From positions 3,224,001 through 3,288,000 of the forward strand of contig OZ250151.1 of assembly GCA_965237725.1 (NCBI GenBank): 64,000 bases of DNA, given 5' to 3'. Every line of letters starts with the position of its first letter. Within the stretch, counting starts at the first letter, position 1. Made by a program: the position numbers and the translations under genes. Shown here piece by piece: positions 1 through 7,557 of the stretch. The notes under the pieces are model-generated. The model was not told the DNA's origin and did not search any database. It saw only the letters and a list, made by a program, of their open reading frames with translations. The DNA comes from G965237725 sp965237725. Its GTDB lineage: Bacteria; Pseudomonadota; Gammaproteobacteria; Arenicellales; Poriferihabitantaceae.

Positions 1-54
1 TATCGATAAACAAATAAACTAGGATAGACAGAATTGTTAATACTATTAATTAGT

Positions 55-933
55 ATGATTGATTACCTTCGAAATTTGGCCATACTCGTTGCAGTGCTAG
101 AGAACGGTTCGTTTAAGCGCGGCGCAGATGCCCTTGGGCTTTCTCCACAAGTCGTCAGCCACCATATTGCCAATTTAGAGAAAGATCTCGATACCGCGCT
201 TATCTATCGCAGCACGAGACAGATAAGCGCGACCCAGGAAGGGGAGGCGTTGTTTAAGTCCGCTAAAGCCATGTTGCAGGAAGCCGAACAGGGCATTTTC
301 AAAGTTACTAAACAGAGAAATGTGGTTAAAGGCGGATTGAAAATAACGGTACCGACGTTTTTTAAGGATACCCAATATCTTGATGTACTAATCGAATTCA
401 TAAGGGAAAATCCTCAAGTAGATTTATCAGTCAGTTTTTCTGATTTACGCACAAACATCATACGCGATGGATTTGACCTGGCAATCAGAGTGGGGGATAT
501 GGAGGATTCAGGGCTCAAATCCAAGAAACTGTTTAACATCCAAAGAAATATTGTAGGTACAAAGAAATATATTGATGGGCTGCACAAACCGAAAAAACCA
601 GCAGACCTTGAAAACATGAACTGGATTACGTTGAATTCGACCAGCCCCTATCGCGAGCTATTTTCAAATGATGGGACGGCCCATAAAATCAGGACGAGGG
701 GGAATATTTCAGCAGATAATATCGAAGCGGTATTGCGATTCGTCCAGGCCGACTTAGGTATCGCCAGTATTCCGCGATACTTGACCGAGGATGAAATCAA
801 TTCAGGTCGATTTATTAGCTTGTTACCAAAGTATAAAATTCCGTCACTAAACGGCTATGCAGTCTGGCCAGCAAATGTAAAAAAACAAAGCGTAGTGATG
901 TATCTGGTCGATTATTTTTCTTCAAAGCTTTGA
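55..933 (+). CDS. LysR-family transcriptional regulator
   Basis: This is a DNA-binding regulator of about 292 residues. The N-terminal winged helix-turn-helix (about residues 1-60) is clear, with the LysR pattern FKRGADALGLSPQVVSHHI followed by LEKDLDTALIYRSTRQ. The rest fits the periplasmic-binding-protein-like effector domain, including GDMEDSGLKSKKLF and a late GIASIPRYL segment. The reading frame is open back to a TTG at 34, but the ATG at 55 gives the usual LysR N-terminus, so I chose it. A short hairpin with a T-run follows the stop. The left neighbour is outside the window, so the target is unknown. Length and domain order are normal for the family. Confidence 0.9.
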   Translation: MIDYLRNLAILVAVLENGSFKRGADALGLSPQVVSHHIANLEKDLDTALIYRSTRQISATQEGEALFKSAKAMLQEAEQGIFKVTKQRNVVKGGLKITVPTFFKDTQYLDVLIEFIRENPQVDLSVSFSDLRTNIIRDGFDLAIRVGDMEDSGLKSKKLFNIQRNIVGTKKYIDGLHKPKKPADLENMNWITLNSTSPYRELFSNDGTAHKIRTRGNISADNIEAVLRFVQADLGIASIPRYLTEDEINSGRFISLLPKYKIPSLNGYAVWPANVKKQSVVMYLVDYFSSKL

Positions 934-968
934 AGAAAAAATTCTAGAAGGGCGGTTAAGAAAAAATT

Positions 969-987
969 GGTGCTCTAGCACCTTTTT
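969..987 (+). terminator. Rho-independent terminator after the LysR gene
   Basis: GGTGCT and AGCACC pair as a short stem with a tiny loop, followed directly by five T residues. It lies 36 bp after the LysR stop and just beyond the end of the convergent gene on the minus strand, so it fits the plus-strand gene best. Confidence 0.7.
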
Positions 988-1034
988 GCGTGAATCTGAT
1001 ATTTTCCAACTTAGGCCGTTGTGCTTTAGTAAAA

Positions 1035-1472
1035 TTACTGCTCGAAAGTGGCAAAGTTAGCGTGTGCGACTACTTTCCAATCACCATCAATCTGACGAAA
1101 CACAGTCAAGCGCGGCGCGCGGCGACTAATTTGATTGCCATCAATCTTTTCGTTAATGATCAAAAAGTATCGAACCACCATCACACCATCCTGATGAGTA
1201 ACGTGCAGCTCCTCGTGGGAAAAATCAGGTTTGAACGATAGGGTGCTGACGCCGACGTCAATGTATTCATCGCGGTTATAGCCAACGCCATTGGTGCGCA
1301 TGATCTGGTATTCTGGGGCAAGCAAGGGCGCGACTGCCTGAGGCCCTGTTATCACTGCTTCGGTAAATTCAACCAACAGGCCACGCGCAGTTTCCATCAT
1401 ATCTGCGGCTGTAGCAGGTTTGCTGATAGACAAACTAACCACGATGGACAGGCAAACCAACATTAATCTCAT
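1035..1472 (-). CDS. Secreted NTF2/SnoaL-like small protein
   Basis: This is a 145-residue protein with a clean signal peptide: a hydrophobic stretch MLVCLSIVVSLSIS, then cleavage near ATAAD around residue 23. The mature part (about 120 residues) has the pattern of DUF4440/SnoaL-like NTF2 folds: an N-terminal helix pair (LVEFTEAVITGPQAVAPLLAP), a central NRDEYIDVG segment, and C-terminal strands VVRYFLIIN and VFRQIDGDWKVVAHANF. It is convergent with the LysR gene. Such proteins are often small-ligand or polyketide-like cyclases, but no catalytic set is obvious here, so the function is unknown. The family assignment rests on pattern, not alignment. Confidence 0.75.
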   Translation of the reverse strand: MRLMLVCLSIVVSLSISKPATAADMMETARGLLVEFTEAVITGPQAVAPLLAPEYQIMRTNGVGYNRDEYIDVGVSTLSFKPDFSHEELHVTHQDGVMVVRYFLIINEKIDGNQISRRAPRLTVFRQIDGDWKVVAHANFATFEQ

Positions 1473-1587
1473 GGTAAATTCCTAGTGTTTCAGTTGCTCT
1501 AGTATACCTGTATCCCTTAACGCATAAAATTAGAAACTGGGAAATGAACAAAATGCTCATCGTATTTCAATAGGTGAAAATTTATCT

Positions 1588-2241
1588 ATGATGAAATTCA
1601 AATTACTTTTGTCCCGCTCCTGGCCAGCTGCTTTGTAATCACCAGCTGTTCCCATCAACCCAGTCTCTCCGATTCCTATTCCGATGCGGAGGTTCTAAGA
1701 CCGTTGTTGAACAGCGAGCGGATTGAGCTGAAATTTGGTAGTTATGGTATCGAGGTGCTCAAGAATGGTGAAACGCTAAGAGTATCGAATTTATTCAGTA
1801 CCTAAGGACGGCGTACAAACAACGCATACACTTGCTGTAGTGGCGTACCCGCAAATTACTGACCCGCTGTTTTCTAAAGAACACCAGGATATTGTCAGTG
1901 GACAATCTATTGGCGCAGTGTTCAAGGGAAACGGCTGGTCCATAGACAAACAACATACGTATATTGGAGAAATAGAAAATTTACCAGAGACCTCCCCGCT
2001 ATATTCACTTATGGGCAATATTGCACCCACAAGTTTAGCGATCCATATCTATTCGCTGTTTGTAAGCAAAAATGGGAATGAGGTTCGCTACGCCTGGATT
2101 GCCGAAATTCAGCACCCAGCGTATTTAACTTTAATGGATCTGAAAGTAATTTATGACCAGGAGTATGCGCAGTTGCGGAACAAAACCAGTGACGTTTTAG
2201 CAATATTGGATCTTGTCCAGGACGAGATAAATAAATTATAG
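1588..2241 (+). pseudogene. Decayed lipoprotein gene with two frameshifts
   Basis: Three blocks in two frames read as one protein. An ATG pair at 1588/1591 starts MKFKLL. The frame then changes so that LLASCFVITSCSHQ (a lipobox-like signal end) and the segment SERIELKFGSYGIEVLKNGE can be read, up to a stop at 1803-1805. The original frame resumes just before that stop as YSVPKDGVQTTHTLAVVAYP and runs 133 codons from a GTG at 1840 to the stop at 2241. The two shifts compensate each other. The 3' part alone could be translated from the GTG, but without a signal peptide. I do not recognise the family. Confidence 0.65.
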
Positions 2242-2419
2242 CAACATGTAAAATTAATCTGTCCGCAAATTCCAAACTTCTCCGTTAAAAATTTGACAAA
2301 GACGTAGACTTGGGCAGAATGTAATTTTGATCTGGGAAATACTGCGAATTTCCAAGACTTTTACTAAATAATCAGGCAGTAATGGTGTTAATTGGTGCGC
2401 AGGCCTCAATATATTTCAT

Positions 2420-3340
2420 CTACGTATCTGGACAAAGCGTTATTTCTATTCTTCCGTCCTCACCTTCTATTCCTAGACCGCCATTGGCACTACCAGGACC
2501 AGATTCCGGACCACCAGGACCCCCTGAGCCACCCGACCCACCGGGCTCGCCATTTCCCCCGCCACCCACGCCCCCTGGTCCACCAGTACCCGCTTCTGCA
2601 TCGCCATTACTTGGGCCACCACCACCACCATTAGCTCCGCCCATCCCATCCCCACCCTGAGCGGGTTCGTCACCCTTAGCACCGCCGCCGCCGCCGCCGC
2701 CGTGGCCACCAACACCGCGTACTTCCCCACTGGGAATACTTGGTACAAAGATTACCGTTGTACCACCACCACCGCCGCCACCACCACCGGAATTTGTGAG
2801 ATCGTCTCCCACAGTCCCGGGCATGCCATCGTCACCAAAACCTTCACCACTTCCCCCTTCCCCGGGTAGCGCTGCAGAAATATCGCTGCCATCTTGACCA
2901 CCTGCACCACCAAGGCCGCGTACACCAACAGTAAAAGTCAACATCTGGCCGGGAGTAACAACTACCGCATTATTTGTACTGTTACCACCGTTTTCTCCGG
3001 CGCCACCTGCGCCTCCAACCAGGCCTTCGCCTGCGCCTCCAGCACCACCTCCACCGCCACCTGCTCCAAAGGCTGAGATTGATAACAGGTTAACCTCTTC
3101 TGGAACTTGAAACTGAATTCCATTGTCGATTGGTGTTAATGTTATTAGCGGACCACCGCCGAGACATGGGGATGTTTGAGCATGGGAAGGCAGAATCGTG
3201 GTCTCCACCACGGGTTTTACCCAGGCTTTGGGAATTGTAATCGATGAAGTTACGGCACCGCCCCCAACCAGAATAGACTTGAGAAGTTTTCGTCGATTGG
3301 TATTGGACTTCGGTTGCAGGTTTACATTGTACGCAGACAT
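2420..3340 (-). CDS. Tat-exported glycine-rich low-complexity protein
   Basis: This is a 306-residue protein. The N-terminus carries a twin-arginine-like signal (NRRKLLKSILVGGGAV, residues 16-31) and then the segment W-VKPVVETTILPSHAQTS. A W.KPVV....LPAHAQTS motif follows Tat-like signals in several gammaproteobacterial secreted proteins I know of. After residue 90 the protein is dominated by GGAGG/GGGGG runs, ending in GRIEITLCPD. It has a strong ribosome site (AGGGGGAA 5-6 bases before the ATG). The core resembles glycine-rich secreted or surface proteins, and I infer an extracellular structural role. The proline-rich frames on the opposite strand are only a mirror of the glycine codons. 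Confidence 0.75.
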   Translation of the reverse strand: MSAYNVNLQPKSNTNRRKLLKSILVGGGAVTSSITIPKAWVKPVVETTILPSHAQTSPCLGGGPLITLTPIDNGIQFQVPEEVNLLSISAFGAGGGGGGAGGAGEGLVGGAGGAGENGGNSTNNAVVVTPGQMLTFTVGVRGLGGAGGQDGSDISAALPGEGGSGEGFGDDGMPGTVGDDLTNSGGGGGGGGGTTVIFVPSIPSGEVRGVGGHGGGGGGGAKGDEPAQGGDGMGGANGGGGGPSNGDAEAGTGGPGGVGGGGNGEPGGSGGSGGPGGPESGPGSANGGLGIEGEDGRIEITLCPDT

Positions 3341-3639
3341 AAATTCCCCCTATGAAAATAAAAACCAAGCTGTCTAGCTTGAACTACATGTATACGAATT
3401 TCAAGTGGTGTAATTCACCACTAGCTTTCTCGGTGCATGATTAACCGGAAATTTTGAGAGCACAATACACACTACATAATGATCGATCTGACAGGATGGT
3501 TCAAAACCCCATAGAATGAATTCTGGAATTCTGGAATTCTGGGGACACCCATTAGCCAACCTGTGTCAATAGTTCGATCTTGTTCCTGCTACCAGAAATA
3601 GCATAGCGCCTATTGATCACCATCGATTCAATCATTGTC
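3341..3639. other. Intergenic region with short tandem repeat
   Basis: There is no gene here. An 8-bp unit (ATTCTGGA) is repeated about three times near 3519-3545. This stretch separates the glycine-rich protein promoter from the IS110-type element. Confidence 0.5.
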
Positions 3640-3939
3640 GCACCCGTTATGTCTTAAGTCTTTAGTGTCGGATCAAAACGATCCGCACCAGTCACCCATC
3701 TGGATCAAGGCAAAACACGTCTACTGTGTTTATGCCCTTAGTAGTTATCTACCCCACACAATCTTCGGTTCCAAACCGCGTCCAGTCATTTTGTCACAAT
3801 CTGTGGTTCAGCACGTGCTGTCCAGTCCCATCATAGCTCACGGTTTGGGCGAAACGTAAAATCGATGGTCGACCGAGATATCCAATCACAATAGGTGGTT
3901 ATACCACTCCCCAGCCTGGTTTACCCCGGCCAACCAAAT
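3640..3939 (-). ncRNA. Possible IS1111-type bridge RNA region
   Basis: This is 300 bp without a credible gene, directly downstream of the IS110-type recombinase on the same strand. In characterised IS1111 elements the bridge RNA is encoded here. I see no decisive fold by eye, so this is a positional inference only. Confidence 0.3.
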
Positions 3940-4950
3940 CTAACGACCAAACATCAGCTGTGCCTCATACGGGACTTGATGTTTGAGCATCATCCAGGTG
4001 GCTCTGGCCAACTTTCGGGCCACGGCTCGAATCGCGATGATGCCGTTTGTCTTTGCCATCTTACGGTCATAGAATCGTTTCGCTTGCTTGTCATAACGCA
4101 CCATAAAATGGGCGGCTTCGGAGAAAGCCCAGGACAGATACTTATTGCCCGCCTTGGCATTGCCTGTCCCTTTCTTTTTGCCATTACTGAGCCGTGTGGC
4201 ATCCACACAACGACAGTACGAGGCAAAATTCCCTGCACTGGCAAAACGACTGATATCGCCGACCTCCAGCATAATCGTCAATCCCAATATGGGTCCAACA
4301 CCCACAATGGTTTGTAATAGTTTAAATTCGTCTGACAACCTGACCGCGTCCAGTGCACTGCCTTCAAGCGCCTTGACTTGTTGCTGCAGGGTACGCAATA
4401 CCACAAGCTCTGATTCAATGCCTTGACGGATATAACCTTCAACGCTGTCAGGAACATAATCCCTTCGACGTATTGTATGACAACTCACCCGTACGCCCGT
4501 CGAACGCCACACCTGATTTTGTATGCTGACTTGCGTGCTACTCGCCAGGCGTACCAAATAGGCCCTGCGCCGTAACAGATCTCTTATCGAACGCATGGCC
4601 TTGGGGTAGATATACCCTGTCGGCAATATGCCTAAGCGCATCAAGTGCGCCAACCAATAGGCATCGTGCTTATCATCGCTATACTTCAATCCATCATATT
4701 GGGTCACCGCAACGGTATTCACCAGCATTACGTTCAATCCAACCGCCTGTAATCCATCAACCAGCCAGTACCAATTAAAGGTCGACTCGACGGCAATGCC
4801 GTGGAGCAACTCTTTGTAACGCTCTAAAGCGCGGAGCGTCAGGGTAAGATCATTAGCTAAGCGCTTCTCGTAAACCCGATTATCCTCATCGTCAATCACC
4901 ACGACAACGTGGTTATTTGAATGTAAATCTATACCGCAGTAATATGCCAT
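3940..4950 (-). CDS. IS110-family DEDD transposase/recombinase
   Basis: The 336-residue length is normal for the family. The N-terminal DEDD (RuvC-like) domain begins GIDLHSNNHVVVVID with Asp8. Glu55 (AVEST) and Asp93/Asp96 (DKHDAYWLA) complete the likely metal-binding set. The C-terminal transposase_20 region is present (LLQTIVGVGPILGLTIMLE), followed by SYCRCVDATRLSNGKKKGTG, which carries the serine expected in IS110/IS1111 enzymes. A good ribosome site (GAGGAG) lies 7-8 bases before the ATG. The frame is intact, so the element may be active. Confidence 0.9.
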   Translation of the reverse strand: MAYYCGIDLHSNNHVVVVIDDEDNRVYEKRLANDLTLTLRALERYKELLHGIAVESTFNWYWLVDGLQAVGLNVMLVNTVAVTQYDGLKYSDDKHDAYWLAHLMRLGILPTGYIYPKAMRSIRDLLRRRAYLVRLASSTQVSIQNQVWRSTGVRVSCHTIRRRDYVPDSVEGYIRQGIESELVVLRTLQQQVKALEGSALDAVRLSDEFKLLQTIVGVGPILGLTIMLEVGDISRFASAGNFASYCRCVDATRLSNGKKKGTGNAKAGNKYLSWAFSEAAHFMVRYDKQAKRFYDRKMAKTNGIIAIRAVARKLARATWMMLKHQVPYEAQLMFGR

Positions 4951-4956
4951 GTCAGT

Positions 4957-5004
4957 CTCCTCAATTTAAAGTGAGCGGTCAGTTTAACAACTGACCGCGA
5001 GGAG
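4957..5004 (-). promoter_or_regulatory. Strong hairpin in the leader of the IS110 transposase
   Basis: A perfect 10-bp stem (GCGGTCAGTT, 4975-4984, with AACTGACCGC, 4989-4998) has a 4-base loop. Outside it, CTCCTC (4957-4962) can pair with GAGGAG (4999-5004). The CTCCTC arm is the complement of the transposase ribosome binding site, so the outer pairing would sequester it. It could instead be part of a structured element-end RNA. Confidence 0.6.
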
Positions 5005-5076
5005 GCTGGCTAGAGGATTATCACAATACGCTTTAAATTCAGTTGTGGGAGAGGTTCACTGTGCCCCCTGAATTTT

Positions 5077-5700
5077 TTATGTTTTCTTCGCCACAATGAA
5101 CGTTGCCTTTCCTTTCCCGACCTGCCACAGGTGATCAATTTCAAATTCGGCATCATGTAAACTTTGCTCGAGCTCTTTTGCGGTGAAGAAATCAAGATAA
5201 GGGGGCATCTTTCCGAGTAGTCTTCCAAGGGGAACAATCGGTTTCAAAAATCTGAATGAATCACCAAGACACATGGTGCTGGTGATAAACACGCCACCAG
5301 GTTTGAGTAGGTCATGCACTTTGTGAATGACCCGATCTTTATCTTCAAGTAGATGCAGTATGCTGAGGCCCAAAATTGCGTCAAAGGATTTGTCTGCTGC
5401 AGTGAAATCCTCAATCCCAGAAACGTTAAAGCTGACATTTTCAACATTAGCTTGTTGTTGATTTCTGCGGGCAATTTCGATCATTCTAGATGAGCAATCT
5501 ATTGCCTGTACATGTCCAACATGAGGCGCATGTAGGATTGCCGTCCCACCTGTGCCACAACCGAATTCAAGCACGTCCATATTAGATGTTAGGTACTCAC
5601 GGGTGATATCAAGTTTCTTCTGGTACGTCGTCTGGTCTGTTATAGGACGCTTCGAATACTTGTCTGCGATTTTGTCCCAAAATTTATCTGTTGTTTTCAT
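5077..5700 (-). CDS. Class I SAM-dependent methyltransferase
   Basis: This 207-residue protein carries SAM motif I VLEFGCGTGG (about 43-52), the acidic end of strand 2 (VQAIDCSSRMIEIARR), motif post-I/II DAILGLSILHLLED, and the LLKPGGVFI segment near 130. The C-terminus has FFTAKELEQSLHDAEFEIDHL, typical of small-molecule Methyltransf_11/25 enzymes. The substrate cannot be inferred. Its start lies 17 bp inside the 3' end of the upstream methyltransferase gene, so the pair is translationally coupled. The IS110-type element sits directly downstream. Confidence 0.88.
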   Translation of the reverse strand: MKTTDKFWDKIADKYSKRPITDQTTYQKKLDITREYLTSNMDVLEFGCGTGGTAILHAPHVGHVQAIDCSSRMIEIARRNQQQANVENVSFNVSGIEDFTAADKSFDAILGLSILHLLEDKDRVIHKVHDLLKPGGVFITSTMCLGDSFRFLKPIVPLGRLLGKMPPYLDFFTAKELEQSLHDAEFEIDHLWQVGKGKATFIVAKKT

Positions 5701-6478
5701 TGGTTACTCCGGAATTTTCTGCATGAACTGGTTTCCTGCCCATACAGGCTATACTCAATTGTCGAAAAGCGCCCTTAGTCCCAGATGATAGGCAGTGTAC
5801 GCCTTCGAGGCTACTTTCACGTAACCAGAATTCCGCCTGGGCGGGTGAGACAAGGTGCGTTCGCCATTTGAGTTGAATATATCGACCGAGCAATGATCGT
5901 TTGCTTAGGCATACCATGACGAGCCCTCCAGGCTTGGTCACACGTACCATTTCAGCCAGCGCAGTATGGGGTGTGGAAAAGTGTTCGAGAAGGTGTGCCG
6001 ACATGGTGAGATCAAAGACACCGTCACTATAGGGTAATTGTCGCGCATCCCCTTGTCTCAACGAGATATCAAGCCCTGATCCAGACAATCGAGTGTGCGC
6101 TTGCGCCAGCATGCACGGTGAAATATCTATGGCATCAAACACCAGGGGATGCTGAGTAGAACGCGCGAGGGCGAGTGAGAGTTCACCGGTACCAATGCCA
6201 CTATCGAGCACTCTGAGCGGTGACGGATCGGAGTTAGACATCGAGTTATCAACCAGTGTGCGCAAAAGGTTTTCGTAAGAATCGGGATAATCGAGTCTTG
6301 CCAACATTTGATTCCATCGCCCGGCATATTGATTGTAACCATTAACCAGCTCAGCATTGCTCAATGCTCGTCGGCGCAGGGAAAAATGCCACGATCCCAG
6401 CCAACGCGAGGCGATTGGAATGGTCTCATCATTTAGATCAGAGAATTCGGATAAGTGAGTATTGCATGAAGCGGTCAT
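5684..6478 (-). CDS. Class I SAM-dependent methyltransferase (UbiE/Methyltransf_11 type)
   Basis: The protein has 264 residues from the ATG at 6478. The frame is open far upstream, but this ATG has AGGA about 8 bases before it and avoids a low-complexity extension. Motif I RVLDSGIGTGE lies at about 89-99. Then come VFDAIDISPCMLAQAH, the DLTMSAHLLEHF motif, and VTKPGGLVMVCLSK. About 60 residues precede the fold (NAELVNGYNQYAGRWNQML), as in UbiE-like enzymes. It overlaps the second methyltransferase by 17 bp and is divergent from a LysR gene, which probably controls both. The substrate is unknown. Confidence 0.85.
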   Translation of the reverse strand: MTASCNTHLSEFSDLNDETIPIASRWLGSWHFSLRRRALSNAELVNGYNQYAGRWNQMLARLDYPDSYENLLRTLVDNSMSNSDPSPLRVLDSGIGTGELSLALARSTQHPLVFDAIDISPCMLAQAHTRLSGSGLDISLRQGDARQLPYSDGVFDLTMSAHLLEHFSTPHTALAEMVRVTKPGGLVMVCLSKRSLLGRYIQLKWRTHLVSPAQAEFWLRESSLEGVHCLSSGTKGAFRQLSIACMGRKPVHAENSGVTNENNR

Positions 6479-6617
6479 TTTTAGTTCCTGTTTACTTGTT
6501 TTGTTTTGGCGTAATTTCATCTCATTAAGATGATGGAATTGGAAAGTGGCGAGAGTATATTTATGCAAATATTTAATGTAAATTACCGATATCCGCATTA
6601 GATATATACATATATGT
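6479..6617. promoter_or_regulatory. Divergent promoter between methyltransferase pair and LysR gene
   Basis: This 139-bp AT-rich region is shared by two outward-facing genes, as is usual for a LysR regulator and its target operon. A perfect 14-bp palindrome (ATACATATATGTAT, 6606-6619) touches the LysR start codon and is a candidate autoregulatory site. No other gene is present. Confidence 0.55.
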
Positions 6618-7526
6618 ATGGTTATGTCACCTACCTCATTTGATTGGAACCAGGCACGGGCCTTCCTGGCAACGGCAGAAGGGGGTTCGTTATCCGCTGC
6701 GGCCCGTATGCTGGGGCTAACGCAACCCACATTAAGCCGACAGGTTGCTGCACTGGAAGAAGAATTGGGTGTTGCCCTTTTTGAGCGAGTGGGCCGTTCA
6801 CTTCTACTGACAGAATCCGGTGTGGAGTTACTCGATCACGTCAGAGCAATGGGTGATGCCGCGGGTCAGGTATCCCTCGCCGCCTCTGGTCGTTCCCAGC
6901 TTATCGAAGGTCAAGTTTGCATCACCGCTACCGAGGGCATGTCGATTTATCATTTGCCTGCTGTGATCAAAGAATTGAAGGCGTTGGCACCAGAGATCGA
7001 AATAGAAATTCTTTCGTCTAACGCTATTAGTGATTTACGTCGCCGTGAAGCTGACATCGCCATACGCCATGTGCGCCCAGATCAGCCCGAGTTAATCACG
7101 CGACTGGTATGCGAAACTAAGGCACATATGTATGCGTCCATAGAGTATCTCGATAAAATTGGCCGCCCGAAAGAATTGGATGACTTAAGGAATGCGGCGT
7201 TTATCGGATTTGAAAATAGTGATCGTATGATTCCCTACCTTAATAACATCGGTCTATTCCTTGATCGCAGTAACTTCAAACTCAGCTCAAACAGCGGCCT
7301 CGTCGGTGTTGAATTACTGAAACTAGGTCTCGGTATCGGTATCATGGCGCGCGATCAGGCAGAGATTACCCCGGGTATCGAGGTTGTATTACCTGAATTG
7401 CTAGCTATCGATATACCGGTGTGGCTGACAACCCATCGAGAGCTTCATTTAAGTCGCCGCATCCGTTTGGTGTATGACCTGTTAGCGGAATCCCTTCAGA
7501 AAAGATTCGCGCCGATTCAGAGTTAA
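6618..7526 (+). CDS. LysR-family transcriptional regulator
   Basis: The protein has 302 residues. The N-terminal HTH is very typical (SLSAAARMLGLTQPTLSRQV, then ALEEELGVALFERVGR). The effector domain has DIAIRHVRPDQPELITRLV and ends with the RRIRLVYDLLAE helix. Two in-frame ATGs (6618 and 6624) are possible starts, and neither has a strong ribosome site. It is divergent from the two overlapping methyltransferase genes, and I infer that it regulates them. The effector is unknown. Confidence 0.9.
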   Translation: MVMSPTSFDWNQARAFLATAEGGSLSAAARMLGLTQPTLSRQVAALEEELGVALFERVGRSLLLTESGVELLDHVRAMGDAAGQVSLAASGRSQLIEGQVCITATEGMSIYHLPAVIKELKALAPEIEIEILSSNAISDLRRREADIAIRHVRPDQPELITRLVCETKAHMYASIEYLDKIGRPKELDDLRNAAFIGFENSDRMIPYLNNIGLFLDRSNFKLSSNSGLVGVELLKLGLGIGIMARDQAEITPGIEVVLPELLAIDIPVWLTTHRELHLSRRIRLVYDLLAESLQKRFAPIQS

Positions 7527-7557
7527 TAGTGTAGCGCTCTTTTCCTGTAATGGGAGC

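Larger units (their letters stand above)
3640..5040 (-). mobile_element. IS110-family element, probably IS1111 group (ends approximate)
   Basis: This is the transposase gene plus its flanking non-coding DNA: about 300 bp beyond the stop and about 90 bp before the start. I cannot fix the ends, because IS110-family elements lack true terminal inverted repeats. The long untranslated stretch on the 3' side of the gene matches the IS1111 layout, in which the bridge RNA lies downstream of the recombinase. Confidence 0.45.

Noticed and set aside
2382..2660. Proline-rich reading frame on the plus strand
   Set aside because: It is the complement of glycine codons in the Tat-exported protein and has no ribosome site.
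3519..3545. Tandem ATTCTGGA units as a regulatory repeat
   Set aside because: Only about three imperfect copies and no gene context; likely slippage.
3940..4426. Plus-strand frames over the IS110 transposase (3895-4317, 4145-4426)
   Set aside because: They are antisense shadows of a clear DEDD transposase.
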